From Cohnella luojiensis (lineage in GTDB: Bacteria > Bacillota > Bacilli > Paenibacillales > Paenibacillaceae), in NCBI RefSeq assembly GCF_004564235.1, contig NZ_SOMN01000031.1:1-64000 (forward strand): DNA of 64,000 nt, read 5' to 3'. The notes beneath the pieces are model-generated. The model worked only from the letters and a program-made list of their open reading frames with translations. It searched no databases and was not told the DNA's origin. Of the stretch, positions 33,130 through 41,614 are shown piece by piece (positions within the stretch are counted from its first letter, which is position 1; every line of letters begins with the position of its first letter). The position numbers and the translations under genes are program-made.

Positions 33130-34128
33130 ATGTTATCCGTTATAAAAAAGAAATATGCTTGGACAGCTTCAGCACTTCTACTTACGTTGGCAGTCATTTT
33201 GTCAGGATGCGGACAATCCGGTTCCAATAACAATAACGCCGCTAGCCCCGCTGAATCGAGCGCATCGAACTCTGAAGAGGCACGCACTATAACTCATGCT
33301 ATGGGAGAAACTCCTATTACAGGAACGCCGATACGCGTAGTCGTGCTAACGAATGAAGGAACGGAAGCGTTGCTGGCGCTCGGCGTGAAGCCGGTCGGAG
33401 CCGTTAAATCGTGGACAGGCAATCCGTGGTATGAGCACATCTCTGCGGATATGGAAGGTGTTACGGTAGTTGGCGACGAAAGCCAGCCGAACTTAGAACT
33501 TATTGCCAGCCTTAAACCCGATCTTATTCTTGGGAATAAATTGCGTCAGGAGAAAGTATACGATCAGTTGAAAGCCATTGCGCCGACAGTCTTCTCCGAA
33601 ACGCTTCGCGGAGAATGGCAATCGAACTTCCTTCTCTATGCAGATGCTTTAGGCAAGAAAACGGAAGGCGAGAAAGTGATTGCCGACTACGATGGCCGCA
33701 CTGCGGATTTCAAAGGAAAAGCTGGCGACAAGCTCAACCAGAAAGTATCCGTCGTTCGTTTCATGGCAGGAAAAATTCGTATTTACTTAGAGGATACTTT
33801 TACGGGAATCGCATTCTCCAAGCTCGGCATTACTCGTCCGGATAATCAGAAGAAATATACGGATACATTCGTTGAAGAGATTACGAAGGAACGCATTCCG
33901 GAAGTAGATGCGGATTTGCTATTCTACTTCACATACGACACCGGTGACGGCAAAGGAAACGAGATGGAACAAGAAATGCTGAAGGATCCGCTCTGGCAAA
34001 GCCTTGCCGTCGTAAAAAATAACAAGGCGATCCGAGTGAATGACGCGATCTGGAATACGGCTGGCGGCGTAATTGCGGCAAACCTCATGCTTGATGAGCT
34101 TTATAAGATCTATGATATCCAACAATAA
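33130..34128 (+). CDS. Iron-siderophore substrate-binding lipoprotein (FhuD/YfiY-like)
   Basis: 332 residues from the ATG at 33130 (GGGAG 8 bases upstream); the frame is open 15 codons further 5' into the Fur box. Lipobox VILSGCGQ, Asn/Ser/Ala-rich linker, then a periplasmic-binding-protein type III fold: RVVVLTNEGTEALLALGVKP, LELIASLKPDLILGN, YLEDTFTGIAFSKLGI and a C-terminal IWNTAGGVIAANLMLDEL. Fits hydroxamate or mixed siderophore binders such as FhuD/YfiY. Divergent from its permease/ATPase operon and under the same Fur boxes. Confidence 0.92.
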   Translation: MLSVIKKKYAWTASALLLTLAVILSGCGQSGSNNNNAASPAESSASNSEEARTITHAMGETPITGTPIRVVVLTNEGTEALLALGVKPVGAVKSWTGNPWYEHISADMEGVTVVGDESQPNLELIASLKPDLILGNKLRQEKVYDQLKAIAPTVFSETLRGEWQSNFLLYADALGKKTEGEKVIADYDGRTADFKGKAGDKLNQKVSVVRFMAGKIRIYLEDTFTGIAFSKLGITRPDNQKKYTDTFVEEITKERIPEVDADLLFYFTYDTGDGKGNEMEQEMLKDPLWQSLAVVKNNKAIRVNDAIWNTAGGVIAANLMLDELYKIYDIQQ

Positions 34129-34143
34129 ATAGTTACTTGAAAC

Positions 34144-34169
34144 AGCCGGAGGCTACTCCGGCTTTTTTT
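34144..34169 (+). terminator. Terminator of the siderophore-binding protein gene
   Basis: AGCCGGAG-GCTA-CTCCGGCT followed by seven T in total, 15 bases after the stop. Confidence 0.92.
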
Positions 34170-34171
34170 GT

Positions 34172-34705
34172 CTCAAATGTGTAAATTTTTGAGCAGCTTC
34201 TTTACTTTATCTTGGAATCAAACTAAATAGGTGCACGGAGTCACATCTGCGGGCCGTAGTTAGCTTTAGTCTAACTAATTGGTTGCCCGGAGTAGGCGCG
34301 GAGGGCCGTAGTTAGCTTTAGTCTAACTAAATAGGTGTACGGAGTCACATCGGCGGGCCGTAGTTAGCTTTAGTCTAACTAATTGGTTGCCCGGAGTAGG
34401 CGCGGAGGGCCGTAGTTAGCTTTAGTCTAACTAATTGGTTGCCCGGAGCGGCGCGGAGGGTCGTAGTTAGCTTTAGTCTAACTAATTGGTTGCACGGAGT
34501 AGGCGCGGAGGGCCGTAGTTAGCTTTTGTCTAACTAATTGGTTGCCCGGAGCGGCGCGGAGGGTCGTAGTTAGCTTTAGTCTAACTAATAGCGTACAGGG
34601 AGCGGGTTTGAGGCGGCGGGTTTGAGGCGTAGTAGTTTGCTTAGGTCGAACTAATTGCGTTCTGGGAGTGGGTTTATGCAACAAAGGAGACTGTCTCAAC
34701 CTCTT
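34172..34705 (+). repeat. Composite repeat element B (about seven to eight 51-52-bp units)
   Basis: Left end GAGCAGCTTCTTTACTTTATCTTGG, truncated relative to elements A and C. Then GTAGTTAGCTTT recurs at 34256, 34308, 34360, 34412, 34463, 34515 and 34566 (steps of 52, 52, 52, 52 or 51). Units alternate two variants: one with GGTTGCCCGGAGTAGGCGCG, the other with ATAGGTG(C/T)ACGGAGTCACAT. A degenerate right module (GTAGTTTGCTTAGGTCGAAC, GGGAGTGGGTTTATG) ends in GACTGTCTCAAC near 34705. No credible gene inside. 34706-34780 is the tail of the next gene's 3' flank; nothing firm seen. Confidence 0.88.
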
Positions 34706-34780
34706 ACTTCTTGCGCTCGGTAAAGAACTGAATAGCCTTACCGCTAATCGTATTTCGAAAGACATCGCAGAAGATTATTC

Positions 34781-35551
34781 TTAAGTTATCTTCACATTCA
34801 ATAGCCTTGTCCTCGTCACCATGCCCGCGCTTTCCAAAGTCCTCTTGGAGGCGTGATTATAATACCAACATCCGCTTACAGGACTGATCCCGTGTTGCTT
34901 GCACCATTTTCTTAATTGTAAAATGATGATTCTTCCAATCCCTTGTTTTCTGTAGGCCTCATTCGTAAACATGCCAATGCTCGCCAGTCCATCGACCATT
35001 TTGGATTTTTCAACAATTCCGATTCCAAGCAATATATCCCCTCTGAAGTAGGTGAAAATCTCCCCGTTCGAAATCCGACGTTCATATTGATCTAGGAAAT
35101 CACCGCAAGTTTCTTCTATCTGTTGAAGATCTTCTAATATAGCAGGACGAAACACTTCATCTTCTAAAATAGAGCAATCATAGCCTCCCTGGCTCTCTTG
35201 GAAAAAGTACGCTTGTTTTTCGATCGTAAAGTCCTTGTCTAACGCCAAACTAACAAACAGTTCATCGCAGGTAGGAACGAAAAGAGACTTCACATCATGT
35301 CGTTCAAGGACTTGACTAAATAGGGACTGCGAATACATCAGATACGGGCGACGAATATAGAATTGAGTGAGAAGCTGCCCGTCGTGAATGGCATAATAGC
35401 CGATGATTTCTCCCGTTTCAGCAAGAATTTTGAAAAAAGCAGATGCTAGAATGTGCTCCTCCAAAAAAGAATCAATAGGCGAAGACAGCTCTTGAATATA
35501 TTCCTTAATCAAATCACGAATATCATCGATAGCGCACTCTTTCATTATCAT
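34781..35551 (-). CDS. GNAT-family N-acetyltransferase
   Basis: 256 residues from the ATG at 35551, 7 bases after GGAG; the frame is open to 35590 without a ribosome site. C-terminal GNAT domain (about 130-256): GDILLGIGIVEKSKMVDGLASIGMF, motif A TNEAYRKQGIGRIIILQLRKW, and GCWYYNHASKRTLESAGMV. The N-terminal 120 residues are a second, degenerate half. Acceptor unknown. Stands alone between repeat element B and the repeat-protein gene. Confidence 0.85.
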   Translation of the reverse strand: MIMKECAIDDIRDLIKEYIQELSSPIDSFLEEHILASAFFKILAETGEIIGYYAIHDGQLLTQFYIRRPYLMYSQSLFSQVLERHDVKSLFVPTCDELFVSLALDKDFTIEKQAYFFQESQGGYDCSILEDEVFRPAILEDLQQIEETCGDFLDQYERRISNGEIFTYFRGDILLGIGIVEKSKMVDGLASIGMFTNEAYRKQGIGRIIILQLRKWCKQHGISPVSGCWYYNHASKRTLESAGMVTRTRLLNVKIT

Positions 35552-35677
35552 CACTAATCTCCGTCTCCCTTTCATGATTAAACTACACATCTTTCTTGAC
35601 TAAGCGGCAGTCACCCCTTACCGATTCTTCATGCGGACATATACTTAAGAAAACCCGATGGGGAGGTTACGCGTGGT

Positions 35678-36208
35678 ATGAAATCAGACAGGCTCACGAT
35701 TATTATACAAAAAGGGAAAAAGCGCATGATCGCAAGAACGCCTATCGCTGGAATTGACAAGCTGGTATTCGTCGTAAACCATCAATTTACCAACGCCCCC
35801 AATACGACGCAAATCGCCAGCGGTGCAGGCCGCAGCAGCGCCGCTGGCAACAACGCCGCTATTGAATCCCCGAATACGCAACAGCAGCAAAGCGTCGGAG
35901 CAGGAGGAACAGCCAAGAACAAATGGTTTAAAGGCCCCAACGGCGGACTTTATCGCGGGAAAACTCAGCCTGGAAAACATCGTCATGGCAAAGAAATTAT
36001 CATTGTTCTCAATGATCAGATCGTTAAGTTTCCCAGAAAGGCCGCTAACGCCTCGGCTACCCAGGTGGCAAGCGGCGGCGGTAGATACAGTACGAGCGGG
36101 ACTAACTCCGCAATCGAAAGCGCAGGAACCAAACAGCAGCACGCTGTCGGCGGAGGCGGAACTGCCGTGAATAAATGGATTAACAAGCGCAGGAAGAAAA
36201 AGAGGTAG
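35678..36208 (+). CDS. Unidentified protein with a duplicated Gly/Asn/Gln-rich module
   Basis: 176 residues, GGGGAGG 11 bases before the ATG. Not recognised. Two 40-residue copies stand 84 residues apart (44-83 and 128-167): TQIASGAGRSSAAGNNAAIE against TQVASGGGRYSTSGTNSAIE, each ending in Q-rich then VGxGGTAxNKW. Each copy is preceded by a short hydrophobic strand (KLVFVVNH; EIIIVLND), so the real duplicated unit is larger, about 28-83 and 105-167. The linker PNGGLYRGKTQPGKHRHGKE and the tail NKRRKKKR are strongly basic. No signal peptide or membrane segment. Composition is that of spore-coat or nucleic-acid-binding proteins, but no function can be assigned. Confidence 0.7.
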   Translation: MKSDRLTIIIQKGKKRMIARTPIAGIDKLVFVVNHQFTNAPNTTQIASGAGRSSAAGNNAAIESPNTQQQQSVGAGGTAKNKWFKGPNGGLYRGKTQPGKHRHGKEIIIVLNDQIVKFPRKAANASATQVASGGGRYSTSGTNSAIESAGTKQQHAVGGGGTAVNKWINKRRKKKR

Positions 36209-36217
36209 CGATTTGAG

Positions 36218-36246
36218 AAAGGCCATCCTATGCGGGATGGCCTTTT
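36218..36246. terminator. Terminator between the repeat-protein gene and gntK
   Basis: AAAGGCCATCC-TATGC-GGGATGGCCTTTT, 10 bases after the repeat-protein stop; may also act on the convergent gnt transcript. Confidence 0.85.
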
Positions 36247-36304
36247 AGCTTAGCCGCTGAGAACATATGGATCATTCCTTCGAGAAATATATGCATAGCC
36301 CCCT

Positions 36305-37858
36305 CTAATCGACTAAGATGTGCTGCTGCTGAAACTTCGTTATCGCCTCATATTCGGCTTCAAGCTTACGCGGAATTTGGATAAAAATCGGCAGCAATTG
36401 ATGATAGATTTCCGCATTTTCCTTAATGGGTTTGTGTACGTGAGTAGCGCCAACCATGTTGGAGACGATTCCTAGCGAATCCGTTTTTCCGATTGCATAT
36501 AATCCAAGCACCACGGCACCGAGGCAAGAGCTTTCAACGCTTTCGGGAACGACCACTTCCTGGTCGAAAATATCCGACATCATTTGGCGCCATGCCGGAG
36601 AGCGGGCAAATCCTCCGGTTGCTTTGATTTTCTGGGGACGGCCGATCCGCTCTTCCATGGCTAACAGAACCGTATACAGGTTAAATATTACCCCTTCCAG
36701 AACGGAGCGTATCATGTGTTCCTTCCGATGGTGCATGTTTAATCCGAAAAAGGAACCTCGCGCGCTTGAATTCCAAAGCGGCGCGCGTTCTCCGGTCAAA
36801 TAGGGATGAAATAGTAACCCCTCCGAACCCGGTCTGACTTTATCGATCATCTGCGTTAATAAATCATAGGGATCCATTCCTAGACGCTTAGCCGTCTCCA
36901 CTTCCGACGCGGCGAATTCGTCACGTGCCCAGCGAAACAACATGCCTCCATTATTGACCGCTCCCCCGATAACCCAGTGTTTGTCCGTCAAGGCATAACA
37001 AAAAATTCTCCCCTTCGGGTCTGTCACCGGTTTATCGATAACCGTCCTTATGGCGCCGCTTGTACCGATCGTCGCCGCGACTACTCCCGGTTCGATTGCA
37101 TCAACGCCAAGATTCGAGAGAACGCCGTCGCTTGCTCCTACGATAAACGGCGTCGATACGGCAAGTCCGATTTCTTCGGCGAAGACGGAATTCATCCCGC
37201 TCAATGCGTACGTGGTGGGCACAAGAGCAGATAGTTGGTTTCTTGATACCCCGGCAATCTCCAGAGCCTCTTCATCCCAATCCAACTTTGCCAAATCCAT
37301 CATTCCGGTCGCCGACGCAATGGAATAATCCACAACATATTCGTTGAATAGTTTCGCCATAACATACTCTTTTATCGAAATAAACTTGCTTGCCTTTTGA
37401 AACAAATCCGCGTTATCGTGGCGAAGCCACATTAACTTCGTTAGCGGAGACATAGGATGAATCGGCGTTCCCGTACGCAAATAGATCTCATGCCCGTTCA
37501 TTTCACGCTTTAACCGTTCCGCCCACGCAGCGCTCCGGTTGTCCCCCCAAGTTATGCATCTCGAAAGAGGTTTGCCATCGGCATCTATGACAATGACGCT
37601 GTGCATGGCCGAACTGAACGAGACGAACATCACTTGTTCAGACTTAACTCCGCTTTGAGTCATTACTTGTTTCAGCGTTTGAACAACTGCTCGAAAGATT
37701 TCGTCAGAGTCCTGTTCCGCTACTGACGAAGTAGGTGTGTATAACGGGTATCCCTGATCTGCTTTCGCCACGATCTTGCCATTTTCTTCGAACATAACTG
37801 CCTTAGTGCTTGTTGTTCCGATATCAACGCCAATCATATACATAGGTTGATTTTCCAT
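36305..37858 (-). CDS. gntK: Gluconokinase (FGGY family)
   Basis: 517 residues, close to B. subtilis GntK (513). Phosphate loop YMIGVDIGTTSTKAVMF at the start; family signature blocks SFSSAMHSVIVID, TGTPIHPMSPLTK, VVDYSIASATGMM, GASDGVLSNLGVDAI, TIGTSGAIRT, and GLLFHPYLTGERAPLWN near 357-373. The ATP site includes KATGGFARSPAWRQM. Phosphorylates gluconate to 6-phosphogluconate. Downstream of gntR in the same unit (46 bp apart); the permease gntP and dehydrogenase gntZ of the B. subtilis operon are not next to it. Confidence 0.95.
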   Translation of the reverse strand: MENQPMYMIGVDIGTTSTKAVMFEENGKIVAKADQGYPLYTPTSSVAEQDSDEIFRAVVQTLKQVMTQSGVKSEQVMFVSFSSAMHSVIVIDADGKPLSRCITWGDNRSAAWAERLKREMNGHEIYLRTGTPIHPMSPLTKLMWLRHDNADLFQKASKFISIKEYVMAKLFNEYVVDYSIASATGMMDLAKLDWDEEALEIAGVSRNQLSALVPTTYALSGMNSVFAEEIGLAVSTPFIVGASDGVLSNLGVDAIEPGVVAATIGTSGAIRTVIDKPVTDPKGRIFCYALTDKHWVIGGAVNNGGMLFRWARDEFAASEVETAKRLGMDPYDLLTQMIDKVRPGSEGLLFHPYLTGERAPLWNSSARGSFFGLNMHHRKEHMIRSVLEGVIFNLYTVLLAMEERIGRPQKIKATGGFARSPAWRQMMSDIFDQEVVVPESVESSCLGAVVLGLYAIGKTDSLGIVSNMVGATHVHKPIKENAEIYHQLLPIFIQIPRKLEAEYEAITKFQQQHILVD

Positions 37859-37904
37859 GTAAGTTGATTCCCCTTAACTATATTGCTGATGAATCCTCTT
37901 ATAC

Positions 37905-38579
37905 TTAAGATATGCTGTTACGAAGGGTTATATTGGAATCCGCAAAATACTCCTGAACCACTTGTTGTATGAGCTTGACGTTCTTAGACTCCAAGCCATT
38001 AACAATTCTACGATGCTTTTCAATAACCGCGTTTAGCTTAGTCTCGCCTTCGAGGAATATTTCATCTGTCGTTATGAGCATCACTGTCAACACGATGTGT
38101 CTGATGCTATTCCATAAATGCAATATTCGTTTATGTTTAGCAGCGATAATTATCGCTTCATGAAAGCAAGAGTCTAGATAGGAAAACTCTACGCTGTCTT
38201 TGTACTTTACGGTTAACTCCATTTTGTCGATCATTTGTTTTAGATTCGCAATTACATGCTCATGATTACCGCTGGCCATGCGCTGCTGGGCAAAGCTTTC
38301 AATCAAATACCGGACATCGTACAACTCCTGGATGTCTTGCAAGGATAACCCTAACACTACCGCTCCCATCCGCTCCAAACGAATGAGCCCTTCGTTCGAT
38401 AACGTTTTCATCGCTTCCCTCACCGGAGATCTGCTTGTGCCAAAATCGGTAGCAATCCGATTTTCAGAGAGGACTTCCCCGGGCTTGATCGTTCCGTTTA
38501 TAATCCGCAGCCTTAATTCGCATGCAATCGATTCCCCTAAGGAGATACCCTGCAGCCACGCCGTAGGAAAACGCATCAT
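37905..38579 (-). CDS. gntR: Gluconate operon repressor, GntR family (FadR subfamily)
   Basis: 224 residues, ATG 9 bases after GGAG. N-terminal winged helix (about 15-80): ACELRLRIINGTIKPGEVLSENRIA, FGTSRSPVREAMKTL and LIRLERMGAVVLGLS, all matching B. subtilis GntR wording. C-terminal FCD ligand domain (about 85-215) with YDVRYLIESFAQQ and FHEAIIIAAKH. Represses the gnt unit until gluconate binds. The double palindrome upstream at 38603-38624 is its expected operator. Confidence 0.92.
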   Translation of the reverse strand: MMRFPTAWLQGISLGESIACELRLRIINGTIKPGEVLSENRIATDFGTSRSPVREAMKTLSNEGLIRLERMGAVVLGLSLQDIQELYDVRYLIESFAQQRMASGNHEHVIANLKQMIDKMELTVKYKDSVEFSYLDSCFHEAIIIAAKHKRILHLWNSIRHIVLTVMLITTDEIFLEGETKLNAVIEKHRRIVNGLESKNVKLIQQVVQEYFADSNITLRNSIS

Positions 38580-38602
38580 GAGTCAACTCTCCTTATAAGC
38601 CT

Positions 38603-38624
38603 ACAAGTATACTTGTATACAAGT
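38603..38624. promoter_or_regulatory. GntR operator: two overlapping palindromes
   Basis: ACAAGTATACTTGT (38603-38616) and ACTTGTATACAAGT (38611-38624) are each perfect 14-bp palindromes sharing six bases. The second equals the core of the known B. subtilis gnt operator ATACTTGTATACAAGTAT. Confidence 0.85.
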
Positions 38625-38663
38625 TACATTTCTCATCATACTTCTTCCTAAGGAATCTGTAAA

Positions 38664-39110
38664 TATGAAAAGGCTTTCCAGCTTTTGAACGGCTTCTAAT
38701 TCCCTTGGGATTAGGCGGAACTTGATGCAGGAATAGTTATTGCTACTATTAAGAATTCGTCCGTATTTGCGTAGTTCAATTTAAATTGGCGGTAGGGAGT
38801 AGTTGGGTTTAGTCTAACTAATTGGTGCTCGGAGTCGGCGCGGAGGGTCGTAGTTAGCTTTAGTCTAACTAAATAGGTGCACGGAGTCGCATCGGAGGGC
38901 CGTAGTTAGCTTTAGTCTAACTAAACGTGTGCCTAGACCCGTGTGGCGGTGTCTCGAAGTTAGCTTTAGTCAAACTAATTGCGTACTGGATGCTTTGTTT
39001 AAGGCGATGTAGTTTGCGTAGGTTAACGAATTGCGTGCGTGGAGAGGATTTATGAGTGAAGAAGGCTGTCTCAAAAGTTATCCACTTTTGAGACAGCTCC
39101 TCTTTTTTTT
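38664..39110 (+). repeat. Composite repeat element C (about four 51-52-bp units)
   Basis: Left module: CTTTTGAACGGCTTCT, CTTGATGCAGGAATAGTTAT and CTACTATTAAGAATTCGTCC. Units with TAGTTAGCTTTAGTCTAACT and GGAGTCGGCGCGGAGGGTCG run from about 38800 to 38970. Right module: GTACTGGATGCTTTGTTTAA, GTAGTTTGCGTAGGTT, GGAGAGGATTTATGAGTGAA. It ends in the hairpin GCTGTCTCAAAAGT...ACTTTTGAGACAGC plus T-run. Same order as element A in opposite orientation. Confidence 0.85.
39065..39110. terminator. Hairpin terminator at the right end of element C
   Basis: GCTGTCTCAAAAGT/ACTTTTGAGACAGC perfect 14-bp stem, then TCCTCTTTTTTTT; lies just beyond the stop of the PhnA-like gene and can end its transcript too. 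Confidence 0.8.
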
Positions 39111-39115
39111 GTATT

Positions 39116-39457
39116 CTATATCTTTTTAACAAATTCCGATTTTAATTTCATGGCTCCAAAACCGTCAATTTTGCAATCAATATCATGATCTCCATCAACC
39201 AACCGTATATTTTTAACCTTCGTACCTATTTTTACAACCGATGATGTTCCTTTTACCTTTAGATCTTTGATTACGGTTACGGAATCGCCATCGTTCAAGA
39301 CATTGCCATTTGCATCTCTGATAATCCTGTTCTCTTCGCCACTATCGGTTCCTAATTCTAAAGTCCACTCATAACCGCACTCCGGGCAAACCAAAAGACT
39401 CCCATCTTCGTATGTGTATTCGGAATTACATTGCGGGCAATTTGGTAAATCAGCCAT
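39116..39457 (-). CDS. PhnA/YjdM-like zinc-ribbon protein
   Basis: 113 residues from the ATG at 39457 (GGAGG 11 bases upstream); an earlier ATG at 39475 overlaps the ribosome site. N-terminal zinc ribbon [25 protein letters not shown] supplies four Cys. The C-terminal PhnA domain (about 45-113) reads [50 protein letters not shown] and [13 protein letters not shown]. Despite the name, YjdM proteins are not established phosphonate hydrolases; function is unknown. Small soluble single-gene unit. Confidence 0.92.
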   Translation of the reverse strand: MADLPNCPQCNSEYTYEDGSLLVCPECGYEWTLELGTDSGEENRIIRDANGNVLNDGDSVTVIKDLKVKGTSSVVKIGTKVKNIRLVDGDHDIDCKIDGFGAMKLKSEFVKKI

Positions 39458-39811
39458 ACTTTCATTTTCCTCCATTCGTTATTGCTAATTCTAGTTGGGA
39501 GTTCCTTGTATTCTTATATACTGTCATAGTCTTCACATATTGACAAATCGGTTTTCCGATGCACGCAATTCATCCGGGATCCGGCTTTCGATATCCGCCT
39601 CTCGAAAACGAATAGGGCACCCTGCTGGGTGCCCTTGCTGTTTCTTCACTACTGCTGCCCTGGTCTATACCGGCTGGAAGCTGTATTATTCGATTTCTCT
39701 TTCCGGGCACCCTTCGTGGGTGCCCTTTCATTTGAAAGCGTTGACAATTGACAGTTGATAGCTTCAAACTAGCAGAGAGGAATCAGATTAAACCAAAGAG
39801 GGGCTGAATGA
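39458..39811. other. Intergenic region with two terminator-like hairpins before the sensor kinase
   Basis: AGGGCACCC-TGCT-GGGTGCCCTT (39614-39636) and GGGCACCC-TTCG-TGGGTGCCC with TTTCATTT (39705-39733) share the same arm sequence. Between them the DNA resembles no gene I know. The second hairpin sits directly before the cre site at 39732 and could insulate the sensor/ABC module from upstream transcription. Confidence 0.55.
39732..39746 (+). promoter_or_regulatory. CcpA cre site upstream of the first YesM-type kinase
   Basis: TTGAAAGCGTTGACA matches the cre consensus WTGNAANCGNWNNCW at every fixed position. A possible -35 TTGACA overlaps its 3' half. Confidence 0.75.
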
Positions 39812-41614
39812 ATGGCGTTAAGAGTATTAAGCAGACTATCGCGGCTTATTCTTCAGCCGTTTCAGAAGAGCCTGAGATATAAGCTAATGCTGGTAATGGT
39901 GGTCATCGCGGTGCTGCCCCTCTCCCTTGTCACGCTGTTCGCCGCCAATAAATCGAAGGATTCGTTGAGTTCGGAAGTGATCCGCTCGAATGAAGCGAGA
40001 ATGGAGTGGGCGGCCGAATATTTCGACGAGAAATTCGACCAGTTAAACGGCGTCACGTACTCTCTGCTGCTGGACAAAAGCCTTTTCCCCAACGCGAGCG
40101 GAGCCGTTAACGAGCGGGAGCTTGACTCTTCGGCGCTTTATGCGTACACGGTGGACAAGCTGAGGGTGCTGTACTACGCGAATAACCGCAACATTTCGCA
40201 AATTTCCCTGTATCTCAAGACTTTGAACCGCTTGTTCATCGTCGACAAGGACGCCAGCCGCTATACGGATCAATTGCGGACTCCCTCAGCGGATTGGGGC
40301 GAGCTTGCGAAATCGCGCCAAACCGTGAGTCTGTTGCGAAACAATCAAAACAACACGTTTACGATCGTACGAAGCATGAACCGATTTGAAAACCGGGAAA
40401 TGCTAGGCGGAGTAGCGATCGACGTACGGTGGACGATGATGAAAAGCGTGCTCGACATGCTTCACTCGGAGCCGGACAGCGAATTGTTTATAGTGGATGC
40501 CGCCGGCAACAGAATGTACGATCCATATGCGAAGGAATCGTCGATCGACGCGGAGACGCTAAAGCAGGTCGTCGCCAATCCGTCGGAGCCCGGTAACTTG
40601 TCGTTAAAGAAGGGATTCCTGTTCTATCAGCCGACCGTATCCGGTCAGCTGTGGATCATTAAATTCATTCCAATCCAATATGTAACAAAAGGTGCTTCCT
40701 CGACGCTGAATTTCAGCTTGTTTACGGCAGTCGCATTTACGATCGTGGCGATCGCGCTTTCCATCGCGACCGCTTATTTCACGACGAAGCCCATCATCAG
40801 GCTGACCAAGTCGATGAAGGCGGTGGAGATTCAAAATTTCGACGTCGGGCTTCTGGAGCTAAGACGGGATGAAATCGGCACGCTTGAGAGACGGTTTAAT
40901 TCGATGCTCGGTAAAATCCGGGAGCTGATCCAAATCGAATACAAAGCTAAGATCGAGAAGCGCACGGCGCAGGTCAAAGCCATGCAGGCGCAGATCAATC
41001 CCCATTTTCTCCATAACGCCCTGCAATCTATCGGGGGATTCGCCCTCTCGCGCAACGTGCCAGAAATCAACGAACATGTGCGGGCGATCAGCGACTTGTT
41101 CCGCTACGCCATCCGTATGAAGTCGGATCTGGTGACGCTCGCCGACGAGTTGGAGCATGTCGACAACTATTTGCGCATTCAGAAGCTGCGGTTCCAGAAT
41201 ATGATCAACGTACATCTGGATGTGGACGAAGACTGCCTGGCCTGCCGCCTTCCGAAGTTCTCCCTGCAGCCGCTCGTCGAAAATTGTTTCATTCACGGGC
41301 TGGAAGGGAAAATGGAGCAATGGGTTATTACGATCCGGGCCGAGAGGGTGCTTGACGAGGTAGAGATCAGCATCGCGGATAATGGCGTCGGCATCGATGA
41401 AGAGCGGCTGGAGGAGATCCGCAGGGGGCTTGCCCAGGAGACGGAAGACCCGGAGCGCGGAGACAGCATGGGCATGAGCAACGTGAATACCAGAATCAAG
41501 CTGCTGTTCGGGGAAGAATACGGGCTGTTCGTCTCCAGCATTGGAGGAGAAGGTACAATAGTCAAGATTCTGATTCCCGCAATGGAACGTTCGAAAGAGG
41601 AGGGGCTGGAATGA
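39812..41614 (+). CDS. YesM-type sensor histidine kinase
   Basis: 600 residues, ATG 8 bases after GGGG. First membrane segment about 28-48 (MLVMVVIAVLPLSLVTLFAA), extracellular sensor to about 285, second segment near 300-320 (FSLFTAVAFTIVAIALSIAT), HAMP, then a HisK domain with phosphoacceptor His398 in QINPHFLHNALQ and an ATPase domain with LVENCFIHGLEG, ADNGVGID and MGMSNVNTRIKLLFG. This is the LytS/YesM class that senses carbohydrates with the help of nearby ABC binding proteins. Overlaps the regulator gene by 4 bp. Confidence 0.93.
   Translation: MALRVLSRLSRLILQPFQKSLRYKLMLVMVVIAVLPLSLVTLFAANKSKDSLSSEVIRSNEARMEWAAEYFDEKFDQLNGVTYSLLLDKSLFPNASGAVNERELDSSALYAYTVDKLRVLYYANNRNISQISLYLKTLNRLFIVDKDASRYTDQLRTPSADWGELAKSRQTVSLLRNNQNNTFTIVRSMNRFENREMLGGVAIDVRWTMMKSVLDMLHSEPDSELFIVDAAGNRMYDPYAKESSIDAETLKQVVANPSEPGNLSLKKGFLFYQPTVSGQLWIIKFIPIQYVTKGASSTLNFSLFTAVAFTIVAIALSIATAYFTTKPIIRLTKSMKAVEIQNFDVGLLELRRDEIGTLERRFNSMLGKIRELIQIEYKAKIEKRTAQVKAMQAQINPHFLHNALQSIGGFALSRNVPEINEHVRAISDLFRYAIRMKSDLVTLADELEHVDNYLRIQKLRFQNMINVHLDVDEDCLACRLPKFSLQPLVENCFIHGLEGKMEQWVITIRAERVLDEVEISIADNGVGIDEERLEEIRRGLAQETEDPERGDSMGMSNVNTRIKLLFGEEYGLFVSSIGGEGTIVKILIPAMERSKEEGLE

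Noticed and set aside
34478-34765. Minus-strand 95-codon repeat frame in element B
   Set aside because: Chance frame through the tandem repeats; composition follows the repeat unit and there is no ribosome site.
34704-34793. Minus-strand frame reading RIIFCDVFRNTISGKAIQFF before TAA, overlapping the GNAT gene's 3' end
   Set aside because: Looks protein-like but has no start, is short, and I cannot link it to a family; it could be a gene tail or chance.
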